Assembly (NCBI GenBank): GCA_024280145.1
Contig: JAJRQR010000092.1
Span: forward strand, 1 to 60,754
Length of the DNA: 60,754 bases
Reading direction: 5' to 3'
DNA from: Bacteroidota bacterium
GTDB taxonomy: Bacteria; Bacteroidota; Bacteroidia; Flavobacteriales; Flavobacteriaceae
The notes under the pieces: generated by a model
Told to the model about the DNA's origin: nothing
The model's database searches: none
What the model saw: the letters and a program-made list of their open reading frames with translations, nothing else
Position numbers and translations under genes: made by a program
In this document: one piece after another, positions 26,063 to 34,919 of the stretch
Layout of the letters: every line of letters begins with the position of its first letter
Position numbering within the stretch: position 1 is the stretch's first letter

Positions 26063-27229
26063 CTATTTGTTTAGGTATTCAATATAAGTTTGTAAATCTT
26101 TGTCGCCTCTTCCGCTTAAATTAATAATGATTCTATCGCTTGATTTTGCTTTTAAATACTTTAAATATGCCAAGGCGTGAGCACTTTCTAAAGCGGGAAT
26201 AATGCCTTCTAGTTTACTTAATTCAAGTCCAGCTTCAATGGCTTCTTTATCGGTTATGCTAACATATTTAACTCGTTTTACATCGTTGTAAAAAGAATGT
26301 GCAGGTCCAATTCCGGGATAATCCAAACCTGCGGAAATACTGTGAGGCTCTACTATTTGTCCGTCTTCATCTTGAATTAAATAGGAATAACTCGCGTGTA
26401 AAACTCCAGGTTTCCCCAAAGCGATAGTCGCTGCAGTTTTATTGGTATTTACTCCTTCACCAGCGGCTTCCACGCCAATTAATTTCACATCTTTATTATC
26501 TAAAAAATGATAATAAGCACCCATTGCATTAGATCCTCCACCTACACAAGCAATGATATAATCGGGGTTTCCTTCCATTTGATTGTTAATTTCTTCACTA
26601 ATCACCGACTGAAAAATCGCTACCATATCTGGATAGGGATGAGGTCCTACCACCGAACCAATAATGTAATGAGTTTCCTCGGGATGATTGATCCAATCAC
26701 GAATTGCCTCGTTGGTAGCATCTTTCAACGTCTTGCTACCACTGTGAACAGGAATCACTTTTGCACCCAACATTTTCATCCGTTCTACATTGGGTTTCTG
26801 ACGTTTAATATCCTTAGCACCCATATACACGATACATTCTAATCCTTTTAAAGCACAAACAGTTGCGGTTGCAACGCCGTGTTGTCCAGCTCCAGTTTCG
26901 GCAATAATTCGTTTTTTTCCTAATTTTTCGGCTAGCAAAATCTGACCTAAAGTATTATTGATCTTATGGGCTCCTGTATGGTTTAAATCTTCTCGTTTTA
27001 AATATACTTTGAAACCGTATTTTTCGCTTAATCTTTCCGAAAAATAAAGTGGCGAAGGCCTGCCTACATAGTCTTTTATGAGGCTTTTAAATTCTTTTTG
27101 AAAGCTGGGTTCTTCAATTAAATCTAAATATTTGTTCTTTAATTCTTCTACATTTGGATGTAATAATTCGGGGATATAAGCACCGCCATATTCTCCGTAA
27201 AATCCGTCTTTATCTACCTTATAGTTCAT
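26063..27229 (-). CDS. trpB: Tryptophan synthase beta subunit
   Basis: PLP enzyme that joins indole and serine to make tryptophan. It has 388 residues. The PLP lysine is in [13 protein letters not shown] near 84-96, the catalytic glutamate in ETGAGQHG near 110, the phosphate-binding loop is [10 protein letters not shown] near 229, and [11 protein letters not shown] near 290 closes the active site. Its ATG lies inside the 3' end of the trpF frame (an 11-bp overlap). The premature stop in trpF could therefore weaken coupled translation. Confidence 0.97.
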   Translation of the reverse strand: MNYKVDKDGFYGEYGGAYIPELLHPNVEELKNKYLDLIEEPSFQKEFKSLIKDYVGRPSPLYFSERLSEKYGFKVYLKREDLNHTGAHKINNTLGQILLAEKLGKKRIIAETGAGQHGVATATVCALKGLECIVYMGAKDIKRQKPNVERMKMLGAKVIPVHSGSKTLKDATNEAIRDWINHPEETHYIIGSVVGPHPYPDMVAIFQSVISEEINNQMEGNPDYIIACVGGGSNAMGAYYHFLDNKDVKLIGVEAAGEGVNTNKTAATIALGKPGVLHASYSYLIQDEDGQIVEPHSISAGLDYPGIGPAHSFYNDVKRVKYVSITDKEAIEAGLELSKLEGIIPALESAHALAYLKYLKAKSSDRIIINLSGRGDKDLQTYIEYLNK

Positions 27230-27857
27230 TTTTAATCTGTTTTATAAATTCTGAAATTAATGGAATGTTCTTCTTTGCAGGAGCAGTTTCAAACCGACTA
27301 TTAATATCAATTGATTCTATTTTTAATTTTTGTAAAATGGGGTTTTCTTTTATTTCTTAAACATCTTCTATTGAAATTCCTCCACTTAAAAAGAAGGGAA
27401 TATTATTATTGTATTGCTGAAGAATTTCCCAATTAAACTTTTTTCCAGAGCCTCCGTATTTTTCAGTTTTGGTGTCGAATAGAAAAAAATCAACACGATT
27501 TTCATAAACGGAAATAGTATTGAAATCAAAATTCTCTGAAATCTGAAACGCTTTAATTATTGAAACTCCTTGTTGCTTTAAAGAAGTGCAAAACGCTACC
27601 GTTTCATCACCATGTAATTGTACAAAATCTAAACGATATTTTTTTACTTGTAATAAAATATTTTCTTGAGTATCATTAACAAAAACGCCTACCTTTTTAA
27701 TGCTTTTTGGTAGCAAATTTAATGTTTGAATCGGAAGTTCTTCCGCGACAAAACGAGATGATTTTTTATAGAAAATAAAACCCATATAATCGGGGAGGAG
27801 TCCTCCTAATTGTTGGATGTTATCCTTATATTTCATTCCGCAAACCTTAACCTTCAT
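27219..27857 (-). pseudogene. trpF: Phosphoribosylanthranilate isomerase with in-frame TAA
   Basis: TrpF isomerises phosphoribosylanthranilate. The frame from ATG 27857 reads VKVCGMKYKDNIQQL, FVNDTQENIL, VQLHGDETVAFC, and ends FLSGGISIEDV at a TAA (27359-27357). The same frame continues EIKENPILQKLKIESIDIN, SRFETAPAKKN and so on to a TAA at 27221-27219, exactly the C-terminal strand and helix a TrpF needs, including the SIDINSRFE phosphate-side motif. Total length would be about 212 residues, normal for the family. A GAA-to-TAA change is the simplest explanation. The truncated 166-residue product would lack the last part of the barrel and is unlikely to work. Confidence 0.88.
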
Positions 27858-28645
27858 TATTCTGAAATTTGGTTTATAAATTCTCTACATGCAAACTGTG
27901 GTGAACCTGTTTTCATAAAAGCTTCACCCATTAAAAAACCATCGTAACCGTATTTTCTAAGTTCAATAACCGATTCGGGTTCGCTAATCCCACTTTCACT
28001 AATTTTTGTAATTTCTGAAGGAATAATTTCTGCTAATTGTTTTGAAATATCTGTGGAAACTTTAAAGGTTTCTAAGTTACGATTGTTGACTCCGACTATA
28101 CTTACGAATTGATTATAATGAGAATGAAACTCTTTTTCGTTGTGGATTTCCAATAAAATTTCCAATCCTAAAGAGTCAGCAAATGAGGCAAGTTCTGAAC
28201 ATTTTTTTATGTCTATTCCTGCTGCAATCAATAAAATAATATCAGCTCCTAAGGCTTTTGCTTCCAATATTTGGTATTCATCTACCATAAAATCTTTCCG
28301 TAAAACGGGACAATTATTATGTTCTCTTACCTCTTTTAAATCTTCATTAGAACCACCAAAATAATTAACATCCGTCAATACAGAAATTCCGCTAACTCCC
28401 GCCTCCACATAACCTTTGCTAATTTGTTCCACATTTACATTGGGATTAATAATTCCCTTGCTTGGAGATTGTCGTTTTATTTCGGCAATAATCCCTAATT
28501 TATCTTTGGAAAGAATTTGTTCTTTCATTGAAAAAACGGGTTTGTCCATAAAAATGGATTTTTCCAATTGACTTGTTGAAACCATTTTTTTATTGGCTTT
28601 TACTTCTTTGTATTTATGAGCAATTATTTTTTTTAAAATATTCAT
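27857..28645 (-). CDS. trpC: Indole-3-glycerol phosphate synthase
   Basis: Closes the indole ring from carboxyphenylaminodeoxyribulose phosphate. The 262-residue length is normal. The conserved start of the barrel is IIAEIKRQSPSKGIINP near 52-68, with VLTDVNYFGGS near 93, LRKDFMVDEYQILEAKALGAD near 114, VGVNNRNLETF near 183 and SESGISEPESV near 214. Its stop overlaps the trpF start (TAATG) and its start overlaps the trpD stop (ATGA). Confidence 0.96.
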   Translation of the reverse strand: MNILKKIIAHKYKEVKANKKMVSTSQLEKSIFMDKPVFSMKEQILSKDKLGIIAEIKRQSPSKGIINPNVNVEQISKGYVEAGVSGISVLTDVNYFGGSNEDLKEVREHNNCPVLRKDFMVDEYQILEAKALGADIILLIAAGIDIKKCSELASFADSLGLEILLEIHNEKEFHSHYNQFVSIVGVNNRNLETFKVSTDISKQLAEIIPSEITKISESGISEPESVIELRKYGYDGFLMGEAFMKTGSPQFACREFINQISE

Positions 28646-29628
28646 ATAGAAATAAGTTTTTTTAATGAAATTAAAGCATTTCCAGATTGTAAAGATTCTT
28701 TTGCTATTGAGATGGAATCTTCCAACGGTTTTCCGGTTGAAACTTTAATTGCCGTTGCGGCATTTGCAATCACCACGTTATTTTGAGCTTCGGTTCCTTC
28801 GCCTGAAAGAATTTTTGTAAATATTTCCGCAGATTCTTCCACGGAATTTCCTCCGTATAACTGACTCTGTTTCAGTTGAGAAAAATGATAATCATTCGGT
28901 GATTTTAAACTGTCTTCAGTATTTGAAATCAATCTGAAATCACTCGTTAATGAAATTTCATCATAACCATCTAAAGCATATAAAATGGCATATTTTTTAT
29001 CGGACTGCTGGTATAAGTATTTATACAACCGAAGCAATTCTAAGGACTAAACTCCTACCATTTGCTTCTTGGGTTTGGAAGGATTTACCATAGGTCCCAA
29101 CATATTAAAGAAGGTTTTTACGCCTAATTCTTTTCTAATAGGAGCTACTAATTTCATAGCTGGATGAAACAAAGGAGCGTGTAAAAAACAAATATTTGCT
29201 TCTTCAATTTGCTTCTCAATTTTGTCTAAATCGTTGGTGAAATGATAGCCTAATTTTTCCATTACATTGGAAGAACCACTGGTAGAACTCACTCCGTAAT
29301 TTCCGTGTTTGGCAACTTTTACACCAGCTCCAGCAACTACAAAAGAGGATAATGTGGAGATGTTAAAAGTGTTTTTTCCATCACCTCCAGTTCCGCATAA
29401 ATCAATTGGATCATAGGCTGAAAGGTTTACAGGAATACATAATTCCAATAAAGCATTTCGAAATCCTGCCAGCTCTTCGATGGTTATTTTTCGCATTAAA
29501 TAGATGGTTAAAAAACTTGCTATCTGACTCGAATTAAAATCACCGTGACTAATTTTTGTTAGCAATTCTTTGGCTTCATTTCGATTTAAAACGTGATGAT
29601 TATGTAATGATTCTAATACTTTTTTCAT
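28642..29628 (-). pseudogene. trpD: Anthranilate phosphoribosyltransferase with in-frame TAG
   Basis: TrpD joins anthranilate to PRPP. From ATG 29628 the frame shows DLCGTGGDGKNTFNISTLSSF (the PRPP-binding glycine loop), KHGNYGVSSTSGSSNVMEKLG and LGPMVNPSKPKKQMVGV, then a TAG at 29049-29047. In the same frame it continues SLELLRLYKYLYQQSDKKY, the GYDEISLT motif and a normal C-terminus to 28642, for 328 residues in all. Homologues have Tyr after GV, so a TAT or TAC to TAG change fits. The truncated 193-residue product lacks the half of the alpha/beta domain that completes the active site. It is the second broken gene in the operon. Confidence 0.88.
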
Positions 29629-29629
29629 C

Positions 29630-30205
29630 TTAATTGTCTTTATGTTCTACCCAGTTTTTAATCATTTGAAAGCCCATTGGAGTCAAGACGCTTTCTGGAT
29701 GAAATTGCAATCCTCGTATGTCTAAAGTTTTATGTCGTAATGCCATATTGATGTTGTGTTCGTCAATACCAATCGACTCTAAACTATCGGGTAAGTTTTT
29801 GGCAACTGCCCAACTGTGGTATCTTCCAACTTGAATTTTAGAAGTTAAACCTTTAAAAATATAATCATTCTCTACAGAAATTTCGGTGCTAACTCCGTGA
29901 AATACTTCTGGAAGATTATCTAATTCTCCACCAAAAGATTCGGCGATGGCTTGATGCCCTAAACAGATTCCAAGAATTGGTTTTTTTCCTGCGTAGGTTG
30001 TAATTACTTGTTTGGTAAGTCCTGCTTCTGAAGGGATTCCAGGGCCGGGAGAAATCATAATTTTATCATACGCTTCTAAATCTTCAATGTAAAATTGATC
30101 GTTTCGAATGATGGTGACTTCGGTTTCTAATTCCTCTAAAATATGAACCAAATTATAAGTAAAGGAATCGTAATTATCGATGACTACTATTTTTAGCTTC
30201 TTCAT
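29630..30205 (-). CDS. trpG: Anthranilate synthase glutamine amidotransferase subunit
   Basis: Class I glutamine amidotransferase that feeds ammonia to TrpE. It has 191 residues. The start is VVIDNYDSFTYNLVHIL, the oxyanion region is SPGPGIPSEAG near 53, the nucleophile Cys is in GICLGHQAIAE near 80, and the catalytic His and Glu are in LQFHPESVLT near 170. It overlaps trpE by four bases (ATGA). It could also serve as pabA, but its place in the operon points to Trp synthesis. Confidence 0.95.
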   Translation of the reverse strand: MKKLKIVVIDNYDSFTYNLVHILEELETEVTIIRNDQFYIEDLEAYDKIMISPGPGIPSEAGLTKQVITTYAGKKPILGICLGHQAIAESFGGELDNLPEVFHGVSTEISVENDYIFKGLTSKIQVGRYHSWAVAKNLPDSLESIGIDEHNINMALRHKTLDIRGLQFHPESVLTPMGFQMIKNWVEHKDN

Positions 30206-31599
30206 ATTTCTTCTGCAATTTTAATGGCTTTTCGCAAAGCTCCAATTTTATTATCTATTTCTTTTCGTTCACTTTCTGGATTACTATTTACAACAATTCC
30301 GGCACCAGCTTGATAAACTAAATTATTATTTTTACTTAAAAATGTACGAATCATAATCGCCATATTTACATCCCCATTAAAGCCAATATAACCAATCGCT
30401 CCACCGTAAAAATTACGTTTACCGTTTTCGTATTTGTCAATTAATGTCATCGCTTTGTGTTTTGGTGCTCCAGATAAAGTCCCTGCAGGAAAGCTATCGT
30501 AAAACACTTTTATATTATCAGAATCTTCCGACAACTCTCCCGTTACTTTACTCACCATATGGATGACGTGTGAGTAAAACTGGATTTCACTTAGTTTTTC
30601 CACCGTCACATTTTTTGTATTTCGACTTAAATCGTTTCTGGCCAAATCTACCAACATCATATGTTCGGCATTTTCTTTTGGATCTTTTAGTAATTTATCG
30701 GCAAGCTCTTGGTCTTGCTCCAAATAACCTGTGCGTTTGTAAGTTCCAGCAATGGGATGAATCTCGGCAATATTGGCATTGATTCTTATTTGTGCTTCTG
30801 GTGAAGATCCAAATAATTTGAAGTTTACATAATCAAAATGAAATAAATAGGGTGAAGGGTTTATCATTCGTAAAGCTCTGTAAACATTGAAGTCATCGCC
30901 ATTAAATGCTTGCTTAAACTCTCTTGAAAGCACCAACTGAAATACATCTCCTCGTTGGCAATGTGCAATTCCTTTTTCAACCAAACCTTCATATTCTTTA
31001 TCTGAAAAATTAGAAGTTTCAGTTTCAATTTTATTAAACGGAAACTTATTAGGTGTGGTGTTATTCAGTAAATCAAGAATATCGTAGTTTGGTTTTTCTT
31101 CAGAAATGGAATTCTGAATTAAGTGCAATTCATTTGAATATTGATCCATTACAAAAACATATTCATAGACACTAAATTGTGCAATGGGCATAGATTTATA
31201 ATCGTTTTCATTTTGTTTCAGTTCTAAATCTTCTACAAATTCTATCGCATCGTAGGAAGAATATCCAAAAACACCATTATAACAAAAAGGTAATTCTAGT
31301 TCATTGGTTTTAAAACTTTTAATGAAGTTGGAAAGCTCTGTTACAAATACTTCTTTACTATTTGGAATTTTAATAGTTTCCTCGTTAACTGAAATAGTTT
31401 CAATAGATTTTTTTGTAGCTTTAAATGTAGCAATTGGATTACAACAAATATAACTGTAACTGTTTTCTTTACTTTGATATTCAGAGCTTTCCAAGAGAAT
31501 GGAACCCAAATAATGATCCCGTAATTTGAGGTAGATACTCACGGGAGTGTGCATATCTGCAAGAACTTTTGTATAAGATGTATAAAGTTTGGTTTTCAT
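30202..31599 (-). CDS. trpE: Anthranilate synthase component I
   Basis: Makes anthranilate from chorismate with TrpG. It has 465 residues from ATG 31599. Chorismate-binding motifs are QLVLSREF, FGSSPEAQIRI, IHPIAGTYKRTGY, ENAEHMMLVDLARNDL, SKVTGEL, FPAGTLSGAPK and the closing YQAGAGIVVNSNPESERKEID. The annotation start could be extended to a TTG at 31617, but that codon lies in the U-tract of the attenuator, so ATG 31599 is preferred. Expression is probably controlled by the leader peptide and terminator directly upstream. Confidence 0.95.
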   Translation of the reverse strand: MKTKLYTSYTKVLADMHTPVSIYLKLRDHYLGSILLESSEYQSKENSYSYICCNPIATFKATKKSIETISVNEETIKIPNSKEVFVTELSNFIKSFKTNELELPFCYNGVFGYSSYDAIEFVEDLELKQNENDYKSMPIAQFSVYEYVFVMDQYSNELHLIQNSISEEKPNYDILDLLNNTTPNKFPFNKIETETSNFSDKEYEGLVEKGIAHCQRGDVFQLVLSREFKQAFNGDDFNVYRALRMINPSPYLFHFDYVNFKLFGSSPEAQIRINANIAEIHPIAGTYKRTGYLEQDQELADKLLKDPKENAEHMMLVDLARNDLSRNTKNVTVEKLSEIQFYSHVIHMVSKVTGELSEDSDNIKVFYDSFPAGTLSGAPKHKAMTLIDKYENGKRNFYGGAIGYIGFNGDVNMAIMIRTFLSKNNNLVYQAGAGIVVNSNPESERKEIDNKIGALRKAIKIAEEI

Positions 31600-31615
31600 A
31601 TTTTCGTTTTTGAAC

Positions 31616-31643
31616 AAAAAAAAACCTACCGAAAGGGTAGGCT
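31616..31643 (-). terminator. trp attenuator terminator
   Basis: On the minus strand CCTACC and GGTAGG pair around CTTTC and are followed by nine U (31624-31616), 16 nt before the trpE ATG. The 5' arm AGCCTACC (31643-31636) can instead pair with GGTTAAGCT (31671-31663) as an antiterminator, and that segment can also pair with AACCATTACG just after the Trp codons of the leader. Confidence 0.82.
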
Positions 31644-31665
31644 TACATTTTATATAATTAGTAGC

Positions 31666-31731
31666 TTAACCGATCACGATTTTGTTTCGTAATGGTTGCC
31701 ACCAATTGTTATTTAAAATTGTTTTATTCAT
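31666..31731 (-). CDS. trpL: trp leader peptide with tandem Trp codons
   Basis: A 21-codon frame from ATG 31731 to TAA 31668-31666, encoding MNKTILNNNWWQPLRNKIVI followed by G. Two adjacent UGG codons (positions 10-11, bases 31704-31699) are striking in an AT-rich genome where Trp is rare. The helix 1 segment AACCATTACG (31697-31688) directly follows them and pairs with CGTGATcGGTT (31678-31668). A ribosome stalled for lack of charged tRNA-Trp would mask helix 1, freeing GGTTAAGCT to block the terminator. A TATATTTG -7 box sits at 31746-31739, so the message may begin only a few bases before the ATG. Confidence 0.82.
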   Translation of the reverse strand: MNKTILNNNWWQPLRNKIVIG

Positions 31732-31738
31732 TGTTTGA

Positions 31739-31746
31739 CAAATATA
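31739..31746 (-). promoter_or_regulatory. Putative -7 element (TATATTTG) of the trp operon
   Basis: An exact TAnnTTTG match 8 bp upstream of the trpL ATG and just after the stop codon of the preceding gene. The -33 TTTG is not clear. Confidence 0.5.
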
Positions 31747-31751
31747 TAAAA

Positions 31752-32249
31752 TTATTTTGCTTCGTGATGGTCGAAACTTAAAATGTTTTTCATTTTCCAT
31801 TCGCCTTCTATTAAAAGCCAAGTGGTAGAAAATTTTGCAATTCCTGTTTTGTACAATTCTTTATTGGGTTCTTTGATCCAAAATTCGTGTGTTCCGTTTT
31901 GGATGGCTCCGTAAAGGATTCCTTGATTGTACAATGGGAAAACTTCTAAGCTTCCTTCTACTAATTTCCGAATGGGTTTTTGTGGATTATTTGAGCAAAT
32001 ATTGTTTTTCATACTTAGCATAAATCCTTCTTTATTTTGGATACCTCCTACATCGTGGTAAAATTCAATTTCTGAATGAAGTGTTTTTTATAAACTTATA
32101 AGATTGCATTTGTTGAATCCTTCTTCAAAAACAATGCTGTCCATTTTCTGTAATTGAAGAAAAAGTATATTGTCTTTTGAAACTTGTGCTGAAATATATG
32201 AAATGCTAAGGAAGATAATTCCGAAGAAAAGGAATGTTGATTTATTCAT
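31752..32249 (-). pseudogene. DUF4440-like secreted protein with in-frame TAA
   Basis: From ATG 32249 the frame gives a signal peptide (FLFFGIIFLSISYISAQ), then LQLQKMDSIVFEEGFNKCNL and ISL, a TAA at 32090-32088 (codon 54), then in the same frame KTLHSEIEFYHDVGGIQNK, KEGFMLSMKNN and the rest to 31752. This resembles the SnoaL/DUF4440 (NTF2-like) proteins, in which the segment reads CNL..LEKTLH, so Glu (GAA) to TAA is likely. The later half alone starts at ATG 32021 and lacks the first helix and signal. The intact protein would be a 165-residue exported NTF2-like fold of unknown role. Confidence 0.8.
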
Positions 32250-32272
32250 TTTAAATTGATTAATAATTTATT

Positions 32273-32296
32273 TACACCGTAACTCAAAGTCACGGT
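32273..32296 (-). terminator. Hairpin after the GIN-domain gene
   Basis: The minus strand reads CACCGTGAC-TTTGA-GTTACGGTG followed by TAAATAAATTATT, placed 15 bp after the stop of the GIN-domain gene. The stem has one wobble pair. Confidence 0.65.
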
Positions 32297-32310
32297 GCGA
32301 TTTATTAGAG

Positions 32311-33075
32311 TTACATTTTACGAATACTACCAGAGCTGCTATCTTTTTTGCTAACAGAAACTGGATCACCATAATATTTTACATCGCCTCCACTAGAAGC
32401 TTTTGCATTGAGTTTGTCCTTTACATTTACAGTAATATCTGCCCCGCTAGAAGCCTTTGCACTACAGGTAATAACTTGCAGTCTTTTTGCATTGAGTTCA
32501 CTTCCGCTAGAAGCTTTTGCGTCTAGAGTTCCTGCTTTTCCGGTAACAATAATATCTGCTCCGCTACTGGTTTCTGCTGTTAGGTTTTTTGTAAAAACTT
32601 CCACTTCTAAATCGGCGCCACTACTAGCACTTAACGATAAGTTTTCGGTTCGGATTACGGAGTTTCCGATGACATCTGCACCACTTGAAGCTCCAATACT
32701 TGTTAATGAAACATAGGTTACGTGTACCTTTTTTGCTTTTGCCCAACCGATATTTTGGGAAGAACGAATAGTTAATTTTCCGTTGGAAATATTGGTTTCG
32801 ATGATGTCTTGAAGATTCTCGTCTGCTTCAACTACAATTTTATTTTCGGTTCCTTCGGTTAAATACACATCGATTCCGCTTCCTCCACGTACTTTGTCAA
32901 AATCTGCTGTTACGGCTCTGTTTTCGGTGACCACTTCTCCGTTTCCTTTTATTTGTCCGAATTGACAGGATGTTAAACTAACTGTTAGGATTAATGCTAA
33001 GATAATTTTGATTGATTTACTCACGTCTTTAATATTTAGTTTAAGGTGTTCGTGATTTTTCTTTGAAAAATTCAT
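32311..33075 (-). CDS. Head GIN domain (DUF2807) lipoprotein
   Basis: A 254-residue putative auto-transporter adhesin-like lipoprotein. After a long N-terminus comes a lipoprotein signal (IILALILTVSLTSC, Cys near 37), GNGEVVTENRAV and FDKVRGGSGIDVYLTEG, the hallmark of DUF2807. The second half is a right-handed beta-helix-like ladder with the SSGAD motif repeated about every 16-24 residues (SASSGADLE, ETSSGADII, KASSGSELN, KASSGADIT, KASSGGDVK). It commonly occurs next to PspC and PadR genes, as here. Cell-envelope role; exact function unknown. Confidence 0.88.
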   Translation of the reverse strand: MNFSKKNHEHLKLNIKDVSKSIKIILALILTVSLTSCQFGQIKGNGEVVTENRAVTADFDKVRGGSGIDVYLTEGTENKIVVEADENLQDIIETNISNGKLTIRSSQNIGWAKAKKVHVTYVSLTSIGASSGADVIGNSVIRTENLSLSASSGADLEVEVFTKNLTAETSSGADIIVTGKAGTLDAKASSGSELNAKRLQVITCSAKASSGADITVNVKDKLNAKASSGGDVKYYGDPVSVSKKDSSSGSIRKM

Positions 33076-33098
33076 GATATTTTTTATTTTAGGTTATC

Positions 33099-33142
33099 GG
33101 TCATTTCGATACGATTGCTGAAAAAGCAATCATTCAATGACC
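33099..33142. terminator. Hairpin between PspC and GIN-domain genes
   Basis: GGTCATT (33099-33105) pairs with AATGACC (33136-33142), and GATTGCT (33113-33119) with AGCAATC (33125-33131). This two-tier stem sits in the 75-bp gap and resembles a remnant of the GTCATT..GCAATC interspersed repeats. It may attenuate read-through. Confidence 0.5.
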
Positions 33143-33149
33143 TTTGTTA

Positions 33150-34919
33150 TTAGTTATCCCCAATTTTTACTTTAATACTTTCATTGGGTTCTTGAATATT
33201 TATGTCCACACCATTTTGGTTAATAATAATATGGTTTTTTTCTTCAATTTCAATTTCGGGAGTATTGTCAAATGTACTGTCCAGTTTTCTTTCCCAATCT
33301 TCTGTTTCCGCAGTATTGGTTTGCTTAACTTGTTTACTTTTGCAATCTAAACATTGAGTTTTGTTTTTCTGAATTAACAAGTGCTTTTCTTCATCTCCAT
33401 TCATTAAAATATCGTTATATCGCGAACTATTTCTATGAAAAGAATACGTGTTACGGTCGGCAAATAATACGGTTCCGATTGGTAAATATAAAGTGATTTC
33501 AACTTCTTGATCTCGGTATTTATTTTCTATATCTGTGGTGAAAAAATTGTTTAATGATAAGGTGTTATTACTAAAATCATAGTCGTAATTAATTGCTTCA
33601 GCTTTTAATTTTGCGTTGTTAAAGGAGCTTCCTTCTGCTTTTCTTTCCATAAGAATTTTGGCAACCGAATCTGTTGTTGATCGTACAATTAAACGAATAT
33701 CATTAGAATAAATGATTCGGTTTCCATTTTCGTCTGTTTTCAATTCAAAAGAACTGTTTCTTTTAGAATTATACCCATAGCGATTGTTATCTGCCATTTT
33801 TAATTGAAGCGTATCATTTGCTTTTATAGGAATTACATTTTCGGTTATAAAATCACCATCATAAGCTTGTTCTGTTAATTGACGTAATCCTAAAATGGTA
33901 ATACCTATGATTGAAAATATCCAAATTGTAAATAGACTGATTTTTGCAGTTGTCCCAATGGACTTTAGGTTGGAAACGAGTAACTTCAGGCCTGAAATAA
34001 AAAGTACAAAAAATGGAATTCCAATTACAAAAAATACTAATAATGATATGAGCCAGTAAGGTGTATTTCCTACGTTTATTATTGTCATATAATCAAAAAC
34101 TTCTGTGTTACCCCAAACCATTCCGAAGGTTCCGGTAGTAAATAGCCCAACAATTAAACTAATTAAAGTTGAAAGTGCGATGATGATTAGAAGGATTCCG
34201 AAGAACTTTCCGATGACCATAAAAATACCTTTAACTATTTTTCCGAGGGTTGCAAAAAAGCCAGAAGCTCCTTTTTTAGCATTTTCCATATGCTTGTCGT
34301 AATCCACATCTTTTATTTTTTCGGAAGCTTTATCAAATTCCTCTTTTATTTTTTTTTCGATGTTGGAAATATTTACGGGTTCTCTCGACATTTTTAGCTT
34401 ATCTGCTGTCGTAATTGCTTCGGGAACCAATACCCATAATAATGCGTAAATTAATACGGGAGTTCCGAAGCCTAATAATACTAAGGCAATCCAAGCAAGG
34501 CGAATCCAAAGCGGATCTACACTTAGGTAATGTCCTAGTCCTGAGGAAACACCACCTACAAATTTATTGTCCATATCACGGAATAATTGTTTGTGATTGG
34601 TTTTGTTTCTAGTTTGTTTTTTTTGAGTAGGAGGTACGTCATCAAAAATTTCTTCATCAATAATGTAATCCTCTGGTTGTCCCATTACTCCAATCACTTC
34701 GTCAAGTTCTTTAATAGTAATGACTTGCGATGATTTTTCTATTTTTTCAGAAAAGAGTTCAGCAATACGAGCCTCAATATCTTTGATGATTTCGTCCTGT
34801 CCAGTTGGATCTGAAAAAGAGCGTCTTATTGCGTCAAGATATCTGGTAAGTTTTGCAAAAGCATCTTCATCTATATGAAAAAATGTACCTGCTAAATTTA
34901 TGTTTACTGTCTTGTTCAT
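33150..34919 (-). CDS. PspC domain-containing membrane protein
   Basis: A 589-residue envelope-stress-type protein. The N-terminal region (about 1-100) contains DAFAKLTRYLDAIRRSFSD and DEVIGVMGQPEDY. The PspC domain begins at LFRDMDNKFVGGVSSGLGHY (about 110-130) and contains two membrane helices, then further helices around 230-350, then a soluble C-terminal domain with a SNDIRLIV strand and repeated acidic segments. Homologues in Bacteroidetes lie beside PadR regulators and GIN-domain proteins. Its ATG overlaps the PadR stop (ATGA), so the two are translated together. Confidence 0.9.
   Translation of the reverse strand: MNKTVNINLAGTFFHIDEDAFAKLTRYLDAIRRSFSDPTGQDEIIKDIEARIAELFSEKIEKSSQVITIKELDEVIGVMGQPEDYIIDEEIFDDVPPTQKKQTRNKTNHKQLFRDMDNKFVGGVSSGLGHYLSVDPLWIRLAWIALVLLGFGTPVLIYALLWVLVPEAITTADKLKMSREPVNISNIEKKIKEEFDKASEKIKDVDYDKHMENAKKGASGFFATLGKIVKGIFMVIGKFFGILLIIIALSTLISLIVGLFTTGTFGMVWGNTEVFDYMTIINVGNTPYWLISLLVFFVIGIPFFVLFISGLKLLVSNLKSIGTTAKISLFTIWIFSIIGITILGLRQLTEQAYDGDFITENVIPIKANDTLQLKMADNNRYGYNSKRNSSFELKTDENGNRIIYSNDIRLIVRSTTDSVAKILMERKAEGSSFNNAKLKAEAINYDYDFSNNTLSLNNFFTTDIENKYRDQEVEITLYLPIGTVLFADRNTYSFHRNSSRYNDILMNGDEEKHLLIQKNKTQCLDCKSKQVKQTNTAETEDWERKLDSTFDNTPEIEIEEKNHIIINQNGVDINIQEPNESIKVKIGDN

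Noticed and set aside
5576-32249. Stop-codon recoding as an explanation of the interrupted genes
   Set aside because: TGA, TAG and TAA are all involved and all three also end many intact genes here. No SECIS-like or PYL context is visible.
32408-32716. A + strand frame of about 100 codons opposite the GIN-domain gene
   Set aside because: It is a mirror of the SSGAD repeat coding on the other strand and has no independent features.
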